The notes under the pieces are model-generated. The model was not told the DNA's origin. It ran no database searches and saw only the letters and a list, made by a program, of their open reading frames with translations. Positions 18,930 through 28,734 of a DNA stretch of 64,000 bases are shown here, piece after piece. The stretch comes from Lacimicrobium alkaliphilum (lineage in GTDB: Bacteria > Pseudomonadota > Gammaproteobacteria > Enterobacterales > Alteromonadaceae): NCBI RefSeq assembly GCF_001466725.1, contig NZ_CP013650.1, positions 4,154,001-4,218,000 of the forward strand, given 5' to 3'. The number at the start of each line of letters is the position of its first letter. Within the stretch, counting starts at the first letter, position 1. The translations under genes were made by a program, and so were the position numbers.

Positions 18930-19661
18930 ATGAAAAAAACCGCCATCGCAACACTGGTGCTTGCAGGCCTTGGTCTTAGCGCCTGCCAGCCAGAGCAGAG
19001 TAAACCCGAAGAAGTGAAGCTGGAAAATACTGAGCAACAACAAGCCTATGGCCTCGGCGTATCTGTCGGGCAGTTTATTGACCAGAAACTGGATTCTCAG
19101 GAACAGGTTGAAGTACAACTTGACCGTGAACTGGTTATCAAAGGCTTCACCGATGCCCTGACTGCAGAGTCCAGGATGACCCAGGAGGAAATCCAGAAGG
19201 TTCTGACAGCTCTCGACAGCCAGGTAAATGAAAAACAACAGGCTATGGCTGAACAACAGAGTGAGAAGAATCTGGCTGAGGGCCAGGCCTTTTTAGAAGA
19301 GAATGCTGCTCGTGAAGAGGTAACGGTCACCGAGTCCGGTTTACAATATGAAGTGCTGGAGCAGGGTGACGGCCCCAAACCCAGTGCCGAAGACACCGTT
19401 AAAGTGCATTATCTGGGTACCCTGCTGGATGGCACCAAGTTCGATTCCTCTTATGATCGTAATGAGCCAGCAGTATTCCCGCTCAACAGAGTCATCTCGG
19501 GCTGGACCGAAGGGGTACAGCTGATGAATGTGGGCTCCAAGTATAAGTTCTATATTCCTTCCGAGCTGGCCTATGGCGAGCGTTCCACTGGCAAAATCAC
19601 ACCTAACTCTACGTTAATCTTTGAAGTTGAGTTAATGGATATCGAAGACAATACGAAATAG
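18930..19661 (+). CDS. fkpA: FKBP-type peptidyl-prolyl isomerase, FkpA/Mip-like lipoprotein
   Basis: Envelope folding helper catalysing prolyl cis-trans isomerisation. The precursor has 243 residues from the ATG at 18930, preceded by GGAG at 18920-18923; a 12-nt longer start is less likely. The signal ends in lipobox LSAC with Cys19, so this copy appears lipid-anchored. The N-terminal helical dimerisation domain (about 30-125) precedes the FKBP domain, with [20 protein letters not shown] and a C-terminal [21 protein letters not shown] strong terminator follows. Confidence 0.93.
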   Translation: MKKTAIATLVLAGLGLSACQPEQSKPEEVKLENTEQQQAYGLGVSVGQFIDQKLDSQEQVEVQLDRELVIKGFTDALTAESRMTQEEIQKVLTALDSQVNEKQQAMAEQQSEKNLAEGQAFLEENAAREEVTVTESGLQYEVLEQGDGPKPSAEDTVKVHYLGTLLDGTKFDSSYDRNEPAVFPLNRVISGWTEGVQLMNVGSKYKFYIPSELAYGERSTGKITPNSTLIFEVELMDIEDNTK

Positions 19662-20018
19662 CTCACATAAAAAAACCGGGCACTGTCTGTGCCCGGTGCT
19701 TTTCTGTTATCAGCTGTTTCCCTGCTGAACCTTGGGTCCGCTCATTACAAAACCCGTTATACGGGTGATTATTTCCGGATTTAACCGGTTCTGAACACTG
19801 TCGATTTGATGACTATCTTTCCACACGTTCAATGATAAGTTGATTGCAAACAGGCCCGATAGCCAAAGCCTGTTGCTCCGCTGGAAACGCCTATCGGGCT
19901 GCTCCCCGATGTTATTGCGTCCGCACTATTTAGTGTAGAAGATCCCCTTGTATTTGCGCGTCAATTTTGAAACATTTTTGTCATATACAAGGCCGTTATT
20001 TTTACCACTGGTTATGAG
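19662..20018. other. Non-coding interval between fkpA and greB
   Basis: No convincing gene is visible. After the fkpA terminator there is a small hairpin, ACCCGT-tat-ACGGGT (19752-19766). A larger inverted repeat follows, GCCCGATAG (19854-19862) pairing with CTATCGGGC (19891-19899) around a 28-nt loop. AT-rich sequence from about 19960 to 20010 probably contains the greB promoter, but no single -35/-10 pair stands out. Confidence 0.6.
19675..19705 (+). terminator. Intrinsic terminator after fkpA
   Basis: A nine-base-pair stem, ACCGGGCAC (19675-19683) with GTGCCCGGT (19689-19697), closes a 5-nt loop. It is preceded by an A tract and followed by gcttttct. It begins 13 nt after the fkpA stop. 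Confidence 0.85.
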
Positions 20019-20495
20019 ATGAAAACAAACCTGATTACACGACAGGGCTTTAATCAGCTAAAACAGGAACTTGATCATTTATGGCGACAAAAGCGCCCGG
20101 AAGTCACCAAAAAGGTGAGCTGGGCTGCCAGCCTCGGTGATCGCAGTGAAAACGCTGACTATCAGTACAATAAAAAGCTGCTGCGGGAGATCGACCGTCG
20201 TGTTCGCTATCTGCGTAAACGACTGGAGTCGATACAGATCGTTGACTATTCAGAGCAACAAAAAGGCAGGGTGTTCTTCGGTGCCTGGGTAGAAATAGAA
20301 AATGAGCAGGGTGAAACAATGACTTTGCGTATTGTCGGGCCGGACGAAATCTATGCCCGCAAAGACTATATTTCCATCGACTCCCCCATGGCCCGGGCGC
20401 TACTGAAAAAACAGGCTGACGAAGAGGTCTGGGTCAATACACCCACAGGAAAAAAACAGTGGTTCGTCAACCGGGTTTACTATGAGCAGGAATAG
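20019..20495 (+). CDS. greB: Transcription elongation factor GreB
   Basis: GreB stimulates transcript cleavage by backtracked RNA polymerase. The 158-residue protein has the N-terminal coiled coil with GDRSENADYQYNKKLLREID, whose acidic tip residues (Asp, Glu) act in the polymerase channel, and the FKBP-like C-terminal domain (IVGPDEIYARKDYISIDSP). Gly-Asp-Arg-Ser-Glu-Asn and the DY-rich sequence favour GreB over GreA. It precedes tex, as in E. coli. Confidence 0.95.
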   Translation: MKTNLITRQGFNQLKQELDHLWRQKRPEVTKKVSWAASLGDRSENADYQYNKKLLREIDRRVRYLRKRLESIQIVDYSEQQKGRVFFGAWVEIENEQGETMTLRIVGPDEIYARKDYISIDSPMARALLKKQADEEVWVNTPTGKKQWFVNRVYYEQE

Positions 20496-20615
20496 TTTTG
20501 GCCGCTTATGTTCTTATCAGCAGCCTTTTTATCAGCCGAAGGTAGAAATTTAACGACGTAGCCCTTATAAAGGCTGCTTGCATTCTTTTATCCATTCACG
20601 CCATCAGGGCATACC

Positions 20616-22928
20616 ATGATCATTGAAAAAATTGCCAGCGAACTCTCCGCTACTCCCAAACAGATTCAGGCCGCTGTCACTCTGCTGGATGACGGCGCTA
20701 CAGTGCCCTTTATCGCCCGCTACCGTAAAGAAGCCACAGAAGGACTGGATGACAGTCAGTTGCGCACGCTGGAACAGCGGCTTGGCTACTTGCGTGAACT
20801 GGAAGACAGACGCCAGGTTATCCTCAAGTCGATTCAGGAACAAGACAAGCTCAACCCCGAGCTGGAGCAAAAAATCCGCGCAGCGGATAACAAGACTGAG
20901 CTTGAAGATCTCTATCTGCCATTTAAACCAAAGCGACGCACCAAAGGCCAGATCGCCATCGAAGCCGGATTGGAACCTCTTGCCGATACGCTGCTAAATA
21001 ACCCGCAGCAGGATCCGGACAACGCCGCCGCTGAGTATATCAGTGCCGATAATGGCATTGCTGATACGAAGGCCGCGCTGGAAGGTGCCCGTTATATCCT
21101 GATCGAACGCTTTGCCGAAGATGCCGGATTGTTGCAAAAAATTCGCCAGCACCTGAGCAAACAGGCCCATATTCGCAGTACCCTGGTGGAAGGCAAAGAA
21201 AAAGACGGTGCAAAATACAAAGACTATTTCGACCACAGCGAAGCGCTGCACAAAGTGCCCTCTCATCGCGCATTGGCCATGTTCAGAGGCCGTAACGAAG
21301 GTGTGCTGAGAGTCACTATGGTGGCCGATCCGGCAAATGAAGAAGCAGACAAAAGCTCATATTGCGAAGTCATTATTGCTGAACACCTGAATATTACGGA
21401 CAAGAAACGCCCTGCCGATGCCTGGCTCAAATCTGTAGTGCAATGGACCTGGCGGGTAAAGATTCAGCTGCATATGGAAACAGAGCTGTTCGGTGCCCTG
21501 CGGGAGCGTGCCGAGCGTGAAGCCATCAGCGTGTTTGCTAAGAATCTGCATGATCTGCTGATGGCGGCACCGGCTGGTGACAAAGTCACCATGGGGCTGG
21601 ATCCGGCGCTGCGTACCGGTGTGAAAATCGCGATTGTGGATGCCACGGGTAAGGTACTCAACACCAGTACTATTTTCCCCCATGCACCGCAAAATCAATG
21701 GGATAAAGGACTACGCACTCTGATCAATCTGTGCCAGCAATATAAAGTCAATCTGATCAGCATCGGTAACGGCACCGGCTCGCGGGAAACCGACAAACTG
21801 GCTGCTGAAGTGGTCAAAGCTCTGCCAGAGATGAAGATCAGCAAGATCATGGTCAGCGAGGCCGGCGCTTCGGTTTACTCAGCTTCTGAGCTCGCCTCGG
21901 CAGAATTACCCGGCATGGATGTATCTCTGCGCGGCGCCGTTTCCATCGCCCGCCGGTTACAGGATCCACTGGCTGAACTGGTAAAAATCGAACCCAAGGC
22001 CATAGGTGTAGGCCAGTACCAGCATGATGTCAGTCAGAGCCTGTTGGGTAAGTCTCTGGATGCGGTAGTGGAGGATTGTGTTAACGCCGTGGGTGTGGAT
22101 GTGAACACCGCCTCTTCTGCACTGCTGAGCTATGTATCCGGCCTCAATCGCACGCTGGCACAGAATATCGTTCAGCAGCGGGATGCCGAAGGGGCATTCG
22201 TAAGCCGAAAGCAGTTACTTAAAGTTGACCGGCTCGGTCCCAAAGCGTTTGAGCAGGCAGCCGGCTTTTTACGTATTCGTAACGGTGATAATCCGCTGGA
22301 TGCCTCAGCCGTGCATCCCGAAGCCTATAAGTTAGTGGAGAAGATCTGCAACCAACTCAGTACAGACGTACCCTCTATAATCGGTAACACAGATGTATTG
22401 CGCACATTAAAGGCCTCAGACTATGCCGATGATCAGTTTGGTCTGCCTACGGTTACCGATATTCTGGCCGAACTGGATAAACCCGGCCGCGATCCCCGTC
22501 CGGAATTTAAGACGGCCACCTTTAAGGATGGCGTGGAAACGATCAAGGATCTTAAAGCCGGCATGATCCTCGAAGGGGTGGTCAGCAATGTGGCCAACTT
22601 CGGTGCCTTTGTGGACGTTGGTGTGCATCAGGATGGCCTGGTACATATCTCTGCCATGACCGATAAGTTTATTTCCGACCCCAGAGAAGTGGTCAAGGCG
22701 GGTGATATCGTCAAAGTGAAAGTGATGGAAGTGGATGCCGAGCGCAAACGTATTTCCTTCAGCATGCGCTTAAAAGATGAGCCCGGCAAGACCGCTAAAC
22801 CGCAGGAACAGCGGAAACAGACGAACCGCGACAAACCCAACAAGAATCGTCAGTCAGCCCCGCGCAGCGCGCCGCCACCGGCTAACAGCGCGATGGCCGA
22901 GGCCTTTGCTAAAGCGAAGAAATCCTGA
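20616..22928 (+). CDS. tex: Tex family RNA-binding transcription accessory protein (YhgF)
   Basis: Large conserved nucleic-acid-binding protein linked to transcription. The 770 residues show the N-terminal Tex domain ([18 protein letters not shown] at about 28-45), a YqgF/RNase H-like domain ([17 protein letters not shown]), a helix-hairpin-helix region ([20 protein letters not shown]) and an S1 RNA-binding domain from about residue 648 ([20 protein letters not shown]). A basic Pro/Lys tail ends the protein. Length is normal. Confidence 0.96.
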   Translation: MIIEKIASELSATPKQIQAAVTLLDDGATVPFIARYRKEATEGLDDSQLRTLEQRLGYLRELEDRRQVILKSIQEQDKLNPELEQKIRAADNKTELEDLYLPFKPKRRTKGQIAIEAGLEPLADTLLNNPQQDPDNAAAEYISADNGIADTKAALEGARYILIERFAEDAGLLQKIRQHLSKQAHIRSTLVEGKEKDGAKYKDYFDHSEALHKVPSHRALAMFRGRNEGVLRVTMVADPANEEADKSSYCEVIIAEHLNITDKKRPADAWLKSVVQWTWRVKIQLHMETELFGALRERAEREAISVFAKNLHDLLMAAPAGDKVTMGLDPALRTGVKIAIVDATGKVLNTSTIFPHAPQNQWDKGLRTLINLCQQYKVNLISIGNGTGSRETDKLAAEVVKALPEMKISKIMVSEAGASVYSASELASAELPGMDVSLRGAVSIARRLQDPLAELVKIEPKAIGVGQYQHDVSQSLLGKSLDAVVEDCVNAVGVDVNTASSALLSYVSGLNRTLAQNIVQQRDAEGAFVSRKQLLKVDRLGPKAFEQAAGFLRIRNGDNPLDASAVHPEAYKLVEKICNQLSTDVPSIIGNTDVLRTLKASDYADDQFGLPTVTDILAELDKPGRDPRPEFKTATFKDGVETIKDLKAGMILEGVVSNVANFGAFVDVGVHQDGLVHISAMTDKFISDPREVVKAGDIVKVKVMEVDAERKRISFSMRLKDEPGKTAKPQEQRKQTNRDKPNKNRQSAPRSAPPPANSAMAEAFAKAKKS

Positions 22929-22955
22929 GATTAAGTACTGGCAGGAACGGGAATA

Positions 22956-23885
22956 TCAGGCGCTTTGTTGCAGGCCTGATTGTCTCGGCTGGTCGATTTG
23001 CTGGTAGAAACTGGCAATGCGCAGCGCTCTGGCATCTATCTCCAGATCGCGGTTGGCGCGGCGGAACTCGCTACTGTCTGATTCCAGGCCTGCGGCTTCC
23101 GCCACAGGATCGCCTTCTCTGAGTTTGCGTGTCGGCGGCGATATATCACTGCCAGAGACAATATCCTCTAGTTCAGGGGGCTCGGCAATAGCATTGTCGC
23201 TGCCGCTGATATTGCTGACTCTTGAGCCAAGGGCTTCTGCACGCTCTTCAGCCATCTGCTGACGTGCTTCTGCTGCTTTCTGCTGGGCTTCGGAAGCCAC
23301 CCGCAGATCCTGCGGTGAAGGTTCTGCCGGCGCCAGGGCTGCCGCCCTTACCTGCTGCATCTTACGTAAGGTTTCTTCAGGTTCCGGCTCTCTGGACACA
23401 TCAATGGAAACCTCTCCACCTATTGCGTAGCGCTGTCCATCGGGACCTGTTTCAAATTCGTAACTGGGAGAACCTGCATACTGACCACCCACCGAGGCAT
23501 GCGCCTGCTCATGGGTACGCACTTCTTTATCCCGCTCTTTAAGCTCTTCAACTTCTTTTTGCTCTGAGGCTTCCTGCTGCTGTTCCTGACGGCTCCTGGC
23601 ATCCTGCTTACCGGCACTGGGATCCTCACCATTATCTTTATTCAGGGCATTATTAGCCTGACCCGCCATTCCGGATCTGTCATAAGTAAGGGGTTGTGGG
23701 GGTTGGCCGGGTTTTTTTACCCGATCAGACTCTGAGCCAAGCCCGGATTCTGCAGCCGACTCTTCAGCATTACTGACCTGAGGCACCGTTTCACGCAGCA
23801 CATTATCACGCCGCGCCGCCTCGGTATTCATGTTCGAGGTATTCAGCGGATAGGCTGTCATGGCCGGTGCAGTAATATTCAGCAT
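22956..23885 (-). CDS. SprA-related putative metalloprotease
   Basis: A 309-residue protein with a disordered acidic, Gln-rich N-terminal half ([20 protein letters not shown]) and a conserved core: [13 protein letters not shown], then [25 protein letters not shown] fits the HExxH zincin motif, and the whole block matches the SprA-related family (PF12118). No signal peptide is visible. Enzymatic activity is unproven. It lies directly downstream of the small protein at 23892-24212 on the same strand, 6 nt apart, so the two probably form an operon. Confidence 0.82.
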   Translation of the reverse strand: MLNITAPAMTAYPLNTSNMNTEAARRDNVLRETVPQVSNAEESAAESGLGSESDRVKKPGQPPQPLTYDRSGMAGQANNALNKDNGEDPSAGKQDARSRQEQQQEASEQKEVEELKERDKEVRTHEQAHASVGGQYAGSPSYEFETGPDGQRYAIGGEVSIDVSREPEPEETLRKMQQVRAAALAPAEPSPQDLRVASEAQQKAAEARQQMAEERAEALGSRVSNISGSDNAIAEPPELEDIVSGSDISPPTRKLREGDPVAEAAGLESDSSEFRRANRDLEIDARALRIASFYQQIDQPRQSGLQQSA

Positions 23886-23891
23886 GGCTGA

Positions 23892-24212
23892 TCAGGCCTT
23901 TTCATCTAATAAAGTACCAACGGTGTCTTTCACCACTTCCAGTACTTTACTGCTTGCCTGGGCGTTACGCAGGTTGAGGGTAAGACCAACAAGATCTGAG
24001 GTCATACTGTCACCACCCGAGGGCAAAAGCTTGTTCGCCATACCCAGCTGTTGCCTGGCGGCACCCTCCAGCACTTCTTCAGGCGTGCGCAGTTGCGCCT
24101 GCTGCTGCGCAAGACTAACCGAATGCTGTGTAATACCATCCGATGCCCGCTGCACACCCAGCATGCCAGACAGGATCGCCGAGTTGATATTGCCGTCAAA
24201 TTGTACAGACAT
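23892..24212 (-). CDS. Small protein with flagellar hook/rod-like C-terminal helix
   Basis: A 106-residue protein. The C-terminal part DLVGLTLNLRNAQASSKVLEVVKDTVGTLLD resembles, over residues about 70-102, the C-terminal coiled-coil helix of flagellar rod/hook proteins (FlgC, FlgK type), which read 'NL..A..AY.AN.KVI...D.M..TLL'. The N-terminus (FDGNINSAILSGMLGVQRASDGI) would be the partner helix. No classical flagellar genes are adjacent. The function is not known to me; a flagellar or secreted-filament role is inference only. Confidence 0.7.
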   Translation of the reverse strand: MSVQFDGNINSAILSGMLGVQRASDGITQHSVSLAQQQAQLRTPEEVLEGAARQQLGMANKLLPSGGDSMTSDLVGLTLNLRNAQASSKVLEVVKDTVGTLLDEKA

Positions 24213-24267
24213 AATTCTACCTCACCTCATGGTTAATTATTAACCAAATGGGGGCGAATTGGAAGTA

Positions 24268-24540
24268 CTAGAGCGCCATATAGTTTAAATAAACAACACC
24301 AGCGAGAGTTCAAAAAGCGCGCAGGCAAGGCAAATTTTTGAAGGTTTAGTGGGCCTAAATCAAGAAAATTTGCCGCCGGATGCGCGTTTTTTGGGCCTCG
24401 CCCTTCGGGAGCGCCTGAAAAAGCCTCACTCTGCGTTCTGGTTGCTTGAAAGAGCACCACTATTCCTGCGCAACCACGCCTTGATTGAGGCTTTTTCAGG
24501 CAGCTCGGATGTTCGTTTTTTAAACTATATGGCGCTCTAG
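24268..24540. mobile_element. MITE-like element with 22-bp perfect terminal inverted repeats
   Basis: The 22-base left end at 24268-24289 (ctagagcgccatatagttta plus aa) is repeated exactly inverted at 24519-24540. Inside are a 16-bp perfect inverted pair (24413-24428 with 24486-24501, GCCTGAAAAAGCCTCA) and a 10-bp pair near 24325 and 24363 (GGCAAATTTT/AAAATTTGCC). There is no transposase; overlapping short frames on both strands are incidental. It lies 5 nt beyond the bioH stop codon and upstream of the small flagellar-like gene. Terminal repeats, size and lack of coding capacity fit a miniature inverted-repeat transposable element. Confidence 0.75.
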
Positions 24541-24545
24541 CCGTA

Positions 24546-25313
24546 TCAGCCGGCTAAATAGCTTCTCAGCGCCTGTTCAAACTCACTGGCATGAGAAATA
24601 AAAGGGGCATGGGAGGCGGCAGGAAACAACATCGACACACTGTGTGGTTGCAGACGTTCCACTTCATCCATCACCGCTACCGGTACCAGACTGTCTTTTT
24701 TACCGTATATGCGCAGTGTCGGACACCTAATGGCCTTAAGCTGTGAGCGGATATCAGCCTGCTGCAGTATTTTCAGTCCCCCGGATAATGCCTCTGCCAC
24801 TGGCGGCGGGCGCTTATCCAACAGGGACCTGAGAGCCAGAATATCAGCTTTGGCACGACTGCTGCCCATGGCCTGAATAGCCAGAAAACGGTTAACCGTG
24901 GCACCGATATCAGAGTGCAACTGGCTGGCAAATGCGTCCAGCACCTCTGGCTTGATACCGGGCCAGTCGGGTTCAGCCATAAACTTTGGGGTGCTGTTGA
25001 CACAAATCAGCCTGTCGATTTTCGCGGAGTACTCAATAGCCAGCTTCTGTGCCACCAGACCGCCGAGCGACCAGCCTACCACCACAGCTCTTTGCGGCAG
25101 CACCCCGGCAACCATCTCAGTGATTGTATCCAGGTCATAGTGCCTGGGGCAGTACCGGTTATTGACCCCGAAACCGGGTAAATCTGTCAGTGTTATCCGA
25201 TAGTCATGGCTCAGGCTCTTTGCAAGGTCTTTCCATACTGCGCTGTTAAGACCCCATCCATGCAAAAAAACCAGCTCCTTTCCTTGTCCCTGGTGTTCAG
25301 CATTCAACGGCAA
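24546..25313 (-). CDS. bioH: Pimeloyl-ACP methyl ester carboxylesterase BioH
   Basis: Alpha/beta hydrolase that removes the methyl group from pimeloyl-ACP methyl ester in biotin synthesis. The 255 residues contain FLHGWGLN (oxyanion), GWSLGG with Ser82, IYGKKDSLVP (acid) and SHAPF (His). The likely start is TTG at 25313, preceded by AGAGGG on the coding strand; it gives the same N-terminal length as E. coli BioH. It is divergent from gntX, as in enterobacteria. Confidence 0.95.
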   Translation of the reverse strand: MPLNAEHQGQGKELVFLHGWGLNSAVWKDLAKSLSHDYRITLTDLPGFGVNNRYCPRHYDLDTITEMVAGVLPQRAVVVGWSLGGLVAQKLAIEYSAKIDRLICVNSTPKFMAEPDWPGIKPEVLDAFASQLHSDIGATVNRFLAIQAMGSSRAKADILALRSLLDKRPPPVAEALSGGLKILQQADIRSQLKAIRCPTLRIYGKKDSLVPVAVMDEVERLQPHSVSMLFPAASHAPFISHASEFEQALRSYLAG

Positions 25314-25350
25314 AATAGGCTACCCTCTGATTATTCTTACCTGTCAGGCA

Positions 25351-26046
25351 ATGGAAATGCCCGCATCTGTCACAATCCTGCTTAAGACGGCCATCGGTCG
25401 TCAATCCTGTCTGTTATGTTACCAGTCCAGTGACGAGCTGCTTTGTCCCTGGTGTCAGCAAGACCTGTGTCTGTTTAATCTACAGGCCTGCTCATATAAC
25501 CTGTTGCTGTGGCCAAAAATACGCCAGGGCTTAGGGGAGATAAGATACCAGAGATTGTTGGCTTGCGGAGAATATCAATGGCCACTGGACAAACTGATAA
25601 AAGGTCTGAAGTTTTCCCGTAGCCCCCGTAATGCCAGGGCCCTGGCTGATTTATTTTATGAACATGTACTCACTCATTACCGCCCCTGGCCACAGGCTAT
25701 CATTCCTGTGCCTTTACACCCGTCACGATACAGAACCCGGCATTATAATCAGACAATGGAAATGGCAAAACGCCTGCATCAGCGCAGCGGCCTGCCACTG
25801 GCGGAGGTCTGTAAACGCCACAAGGCCACACAGGCGCAAACCGAACTCACCGGTGCTCAGCGCCGGCGTAACCTCAGACAAGCCTTTATACTGACCCGGC
25901 CCGTGCCAGTGCAACGTGTCGCCATACTGGATGACATTATTACTACTGGCACCACCATCAACAGTCTCTGCGATGTGCTGCTACAACATTATCCGGACCT
26001 GCAAATAGAGATCTGGACTATAGCCGTCAGCCCTCTGCATCAATAA
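25351..26046 (+). CDS. gntX: ComF/GntX family phosphoribosyltransferase-like protein
   Basis: A 231-residue ComF-family protein. N-terminal CxxC pairs (Cys20/Cys23 and Cys32/Cys35) form a zinc ribbon. The C-terminal half carries the PRPP-binding loop VAILDDIITTGTTINS at about 191-206. Relatives are needed for DNA uptake in competent species or are of unknown role (GntX). An ATG six bases later (25357) is an alternative start. Its 3' end overlaps the convergent M14 peptidase gene by 20 nt. Confidence 0.92.
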   Translation: MEMPASVTILLKTAIGRQSCLLCYQSSDELLCPWCQQDLCLFNLQACSYNLLLWPKIRQGLGEIRYQRLLACGEYQWPLDKLIKGLKFSRSPRNARALADLFYEHVLTHYRPWPQAIIPVPLHPSRYRTRHYNQTMEMAKRLHQRSGLPLAEVCKRHKATQAQTELTGAQRRRNLRQAFILTRPVPVQRVAILDDIITTGTTINSLCDVLLQHYPDLQIEIWTIAVSPLHQ

Positions 26047-28591
26047 AGTCAGACAGATAAATAGCATTACTGAGGATCCTGCTGGTGCCGTACCAGTAAC
26101 CGCGGAAAGTAAGGTTGTCGGTCACACCAATCACCTTTCCATCACCGAGTTTATGAGCCACCAGGTTGGCCTTATCAGCCAATAACTGTTTCAGCTCATC
26201 GCTGGCATATCCGGCTTTAAGGGGCTCACTGGTGTATCGGGAAACGGTTACAAAGGGCTTGGTCGGCTTATGCATGGCCAGCGTGCTGTTGCGCAAAAAG
26301 CTTAAAGTCTTGTCAGTATAACCAAATGCCAGTGGATGGCTGAGGTCTACCTCAGCACTGAATACAGCACCGGCAATACGTTTTTTAGCCGCCAGGCTCT
26401 CCTTGTCTGCATAGGTCAGCCCGGACGTCTCGAAGCTATTATTCAGTTCTTTTTCTGATAAGAAAGTGGCCTTCAGAAGATCATTTTCACTGGCCCATTT
26501 TGCCGCCCGCTTTTGCGTAATCAGCACACCGCCCTGACGAACCCAGTCCTGTATGGCTTTAATCTGTTTCTCGTCAATACGGCTGAAATCCCCGTCAGCC
26601 ATAATAATATGACTGTAATCAGACAGTGACACACTGCGCAACCTGTCCATATCCAGAATGGTCAGAGGCAGGCCTATGTGTTGATCAAGGTAATGCCAGA
26701 TTTCACCCGCCTCATATTGAGAACTGCCGGCCCCGGCAATCATCAGCACGCTGGGCGCGTCCAGCAGCGCCATGGTCCTGCTGCCCAGATCATTACCCTC
26801 AGGCGTCAGGCCGCTGGTAACGGACCAGAGTTTTATCCCTTGCTGCTGCGCGTGTTGTTGCAGCCTATCCCGCCAATTTTGCGGCTGTTTCAGGGCTGCA
26901 GGCAACACGACCGCACCAGGTTCAAAGCTGACCTTGCCCTGGCTGGTGATTGCTGTAAAGGCTGTGGACGCGACCTTGGCCTGTATATCCTGCTCCAGCA
27001 GAGCCTGCAACAGGGCTGGTGCACCGGAGTCCTGCCAGGAAAAGGCATAGGCGTAGGCGTCATCTGCAAGTTCAGAAGCAGCCGGAGTGAAATCAGGCAA
27101 ATTGTCAGTCAGGGGTAACTTACGCCAGAAGCCCCGCTCGACACCCTCATAATGAATATTAAATGCCAGCGGCAGGTTCCAGTTCGAGACATCGTAGAAG
27201 GTATTGTCGGCAAAGCTGGTGCGGGTTGAGAATATAGATTTGATCAGCCGGTACTGGGGCTGGTTCAAAGGTACGAATACCGAATCCTCCGGAGCAAAGC
27301 GCTGGCCATTGCGTTCAATTGATTTGTTCAGCCCCTTAACCTGAATCTGATGTTGTTGAAGTATATCCAGCAGCGCCTTGAAGCGACTCTTATCCTGACT
27401 TTCACTGAGCAGATAACCCGAAAGATCATCTTTTTTAGCCAGCTCCAGTGCTTCATCGGCAAAGCTCTGCAAGTGGGCCGACAACGCCCCCTTGTTGGCC
27501 AGTGCCCCGGCAAAGGTCGATAAGGATGTGGTGACCTGATTCTGGATCGTTTGCGGGAAACTCAGCTCACCATGCTCAGACTCCTGCAGATGTCCGCGGC
27601 TGCTGGCCTGCTCAAACAAAATGCCGACACTGCCATGGGCATCCGGATAGGTTGAGCCCTTGCCATAATAAAAGTCATCAAAACCTTCCTGTGTGAAATA
27701 AAGCTGACGGCTGGCATCCAGTGCTTTGGCGTGGTATTCACCTAATGCTTCAGTCAGGCTGACGTTATTATCAGGGGTCCAGGGATTCTTCCTCGATGGC
27801 ACGCCGGGCTGGAAGAAATAGGTACTGTTGGTACCCATTTCATGGAAGTCCGTCACCACATGAGGACGCCATTTATGATAATGGATAAGTCTGGCGCGGG
27901 ATTCGGGATGTGTCAGCAACAGCCAGTCGCGATTTAAATCAAACCAGTAATGGTTGGTGCGGCCGCTGGGCCAGTGCTGCCAGTGCTCGCGGTGATTGGG
28001 GTCGGCCACCAGACTCTTGCCTTTGTGCATATTCACCCACTGAGCAAAACGGGACAGACCATCAGGGTTGAGCGCGGGCTCCATCAGGATCACCGCTTCA
28101 TCAAGCAGTTTATCGACTTCGGGCCCCTGCGCGGCAGCCAGATAGTAGGCAATTAACAATGCTGCATTGGCGCCCGATGGCTCATCGCCGTGGACACTGT
28201 AACCCATCCACAATATCAGTGGCAGATCATCCTGCTGTTGTCCGTTCAGGCTTTGCAGATGTTGCTGTCGAATGGGTTCCAGCTGTTGCTGATTTTGTTC
28301 AGAGCTGAATGTCAGCAGCAATAATGGTCGCTGCTCATGGGAGCGCCCCATTTCTTCAATGCTGACCCGCGGAGAGCTTTTTGCCAGTGCATACAGGTAG
28401 CTGACTAGCTGGTCATGCCGAACGTGCCAGGTGCCAACAGGATAGCCGAGAACAGACTCAGGCGTAGGTACCGCCGGATCAAAGCTCACTGATTCCGGCA
28501 GATAATCCAGATCACTTTTAACCTGGGCGTGCGCACTGCCGATACTGTTCAGTACCAACGCCATCAACACCATTTGCAACCAATGCTTCAT
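26027..28591 (-). CDS. Secreted M14 family zinc carboxypeptidase
   Basis: The precursor has 854 residues from the ATG at 28591, which follows AGAGGG; a start 27 nt earlier lies before the signal peptide. The signal peptide ends near SAHA/QVKSD. Zinc ligands are visible as HGDE (His134, Glu137) and DFHEMG (His250), in a peptidase M14 domain at about 50-350. A second region near residues 600-700 (VLMIAGAGSSQYEAGEIW, QDWVRQGGVLIT) looks like a class I glutamine-amidotransferase-like fold, as in large marine M14 proteins. It probably degrades peptides in the periplasm or outside the cell. It interrupts the usual gntX-nfuA neighbourhood. Confidence 0.9.
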   Translation of the reverse strand: MKHWLQMVLMALVLNSIGSAHAQVKSDLDYLPESVSFDPAVPTPESVLGYPVGTWHVRHDQLVSYLYALAKSSPRVSIEEMGRSHEQRPLLLLTFSSEQNQQQLEPIRQQHLQSLNGQQQDDLPLILWMGYSVHGDEPSGANAALLIAYYLAAAQGPEVDKLLDEAVILMEPALNPDGLSRFAQWVNMHKGKSLVADPNHREHWQHWPSGRTNHYWFDLNRDWLLLTHPESRARLIHYHKWRPHVVTDFHEMGTNSTYFFQPGVPSRKNPWTPDNNVSLTEALGEYHAKALDASRQLYFTQEGFDDFYYGKGSTYPDAHGSVGILFEQASSRGHLQESEHGELSFPQTIQNQVTTSLSTFAGALANKGALSAHLQSFADEALELAKKDDLSGYLLSESQDKSRFKALLDILQQHQIQVKGLNKSIERNGQRFAPEDSVFVPLNQPQYRLIKSIFSTRTSFADNTFYDVSNWNLPLAFNIHYEGVERGFWRKLPLTDNLPDFTPAASELADDAYAYAFSWQDSGAPALLQALLEQDIQAKVASTAFTAITSQGKVSFEPGAVVLPAALKQPQNWRDRLQQHAQQQGIKLWSVTSGLTPEGNDLGSRTMALLDAPSVLMIAGAGSSQYEAGEIWHYLDQHIGLPLTILDMDRLRSVSLSDYSHIIMADGDFSRIDEKQIKAIQDWVRQGGVLITQKRAAKWASENDLLKATFLSEKELNNSFETSGLTYADKESLAAKKRIAGAVFSAEVDLSHPLAFGYTDKTLSFLRNSTLAMHKPTKPFVTVSRYTSEPLKAGYASDELKQLLADKANLVAHKLGDGKVIGVTDNLTFRGYWYGTSRILSNAIYLSDFIDAEG

Positions 28592-28734
28592 TGAACCCTC
28601 TCGGTCATATTTTTTCACACAATGCTTAACAAGCTATCAGCTAGCGTTGTTCAGTTCCAGTGAGAGCAAAGCAAAAGCCGGTGACTTGGTCTCATATTCC
28701 GGCAACCTGACGCACAACAGACATAACTTATCCG

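Noticed and set aside
18744..19256. 170-residue minus-strand frame opposite fkpA
   Set aside because: It overlaps the fkpA coding region and the start of the WD40 gene; its composition reflects the antisense of fkpA.
20525..20580. Imperfect inverted repeat GCAGCCTTTTTAT / ATAAAGGCTGC between greB and tex
   Set aside because: The arms are unequal and the loop is about 40 nt; I could not separate it from chance.
24349..24540. 63-residue plus-strand frame (and the 75-residue minus-strand frame at 24233-24460)
   Set aside because: Both lie inside the MITE-like element, and their sequence is dictated by the inverted repeats; neither has a ribosome site or recognisable domain.
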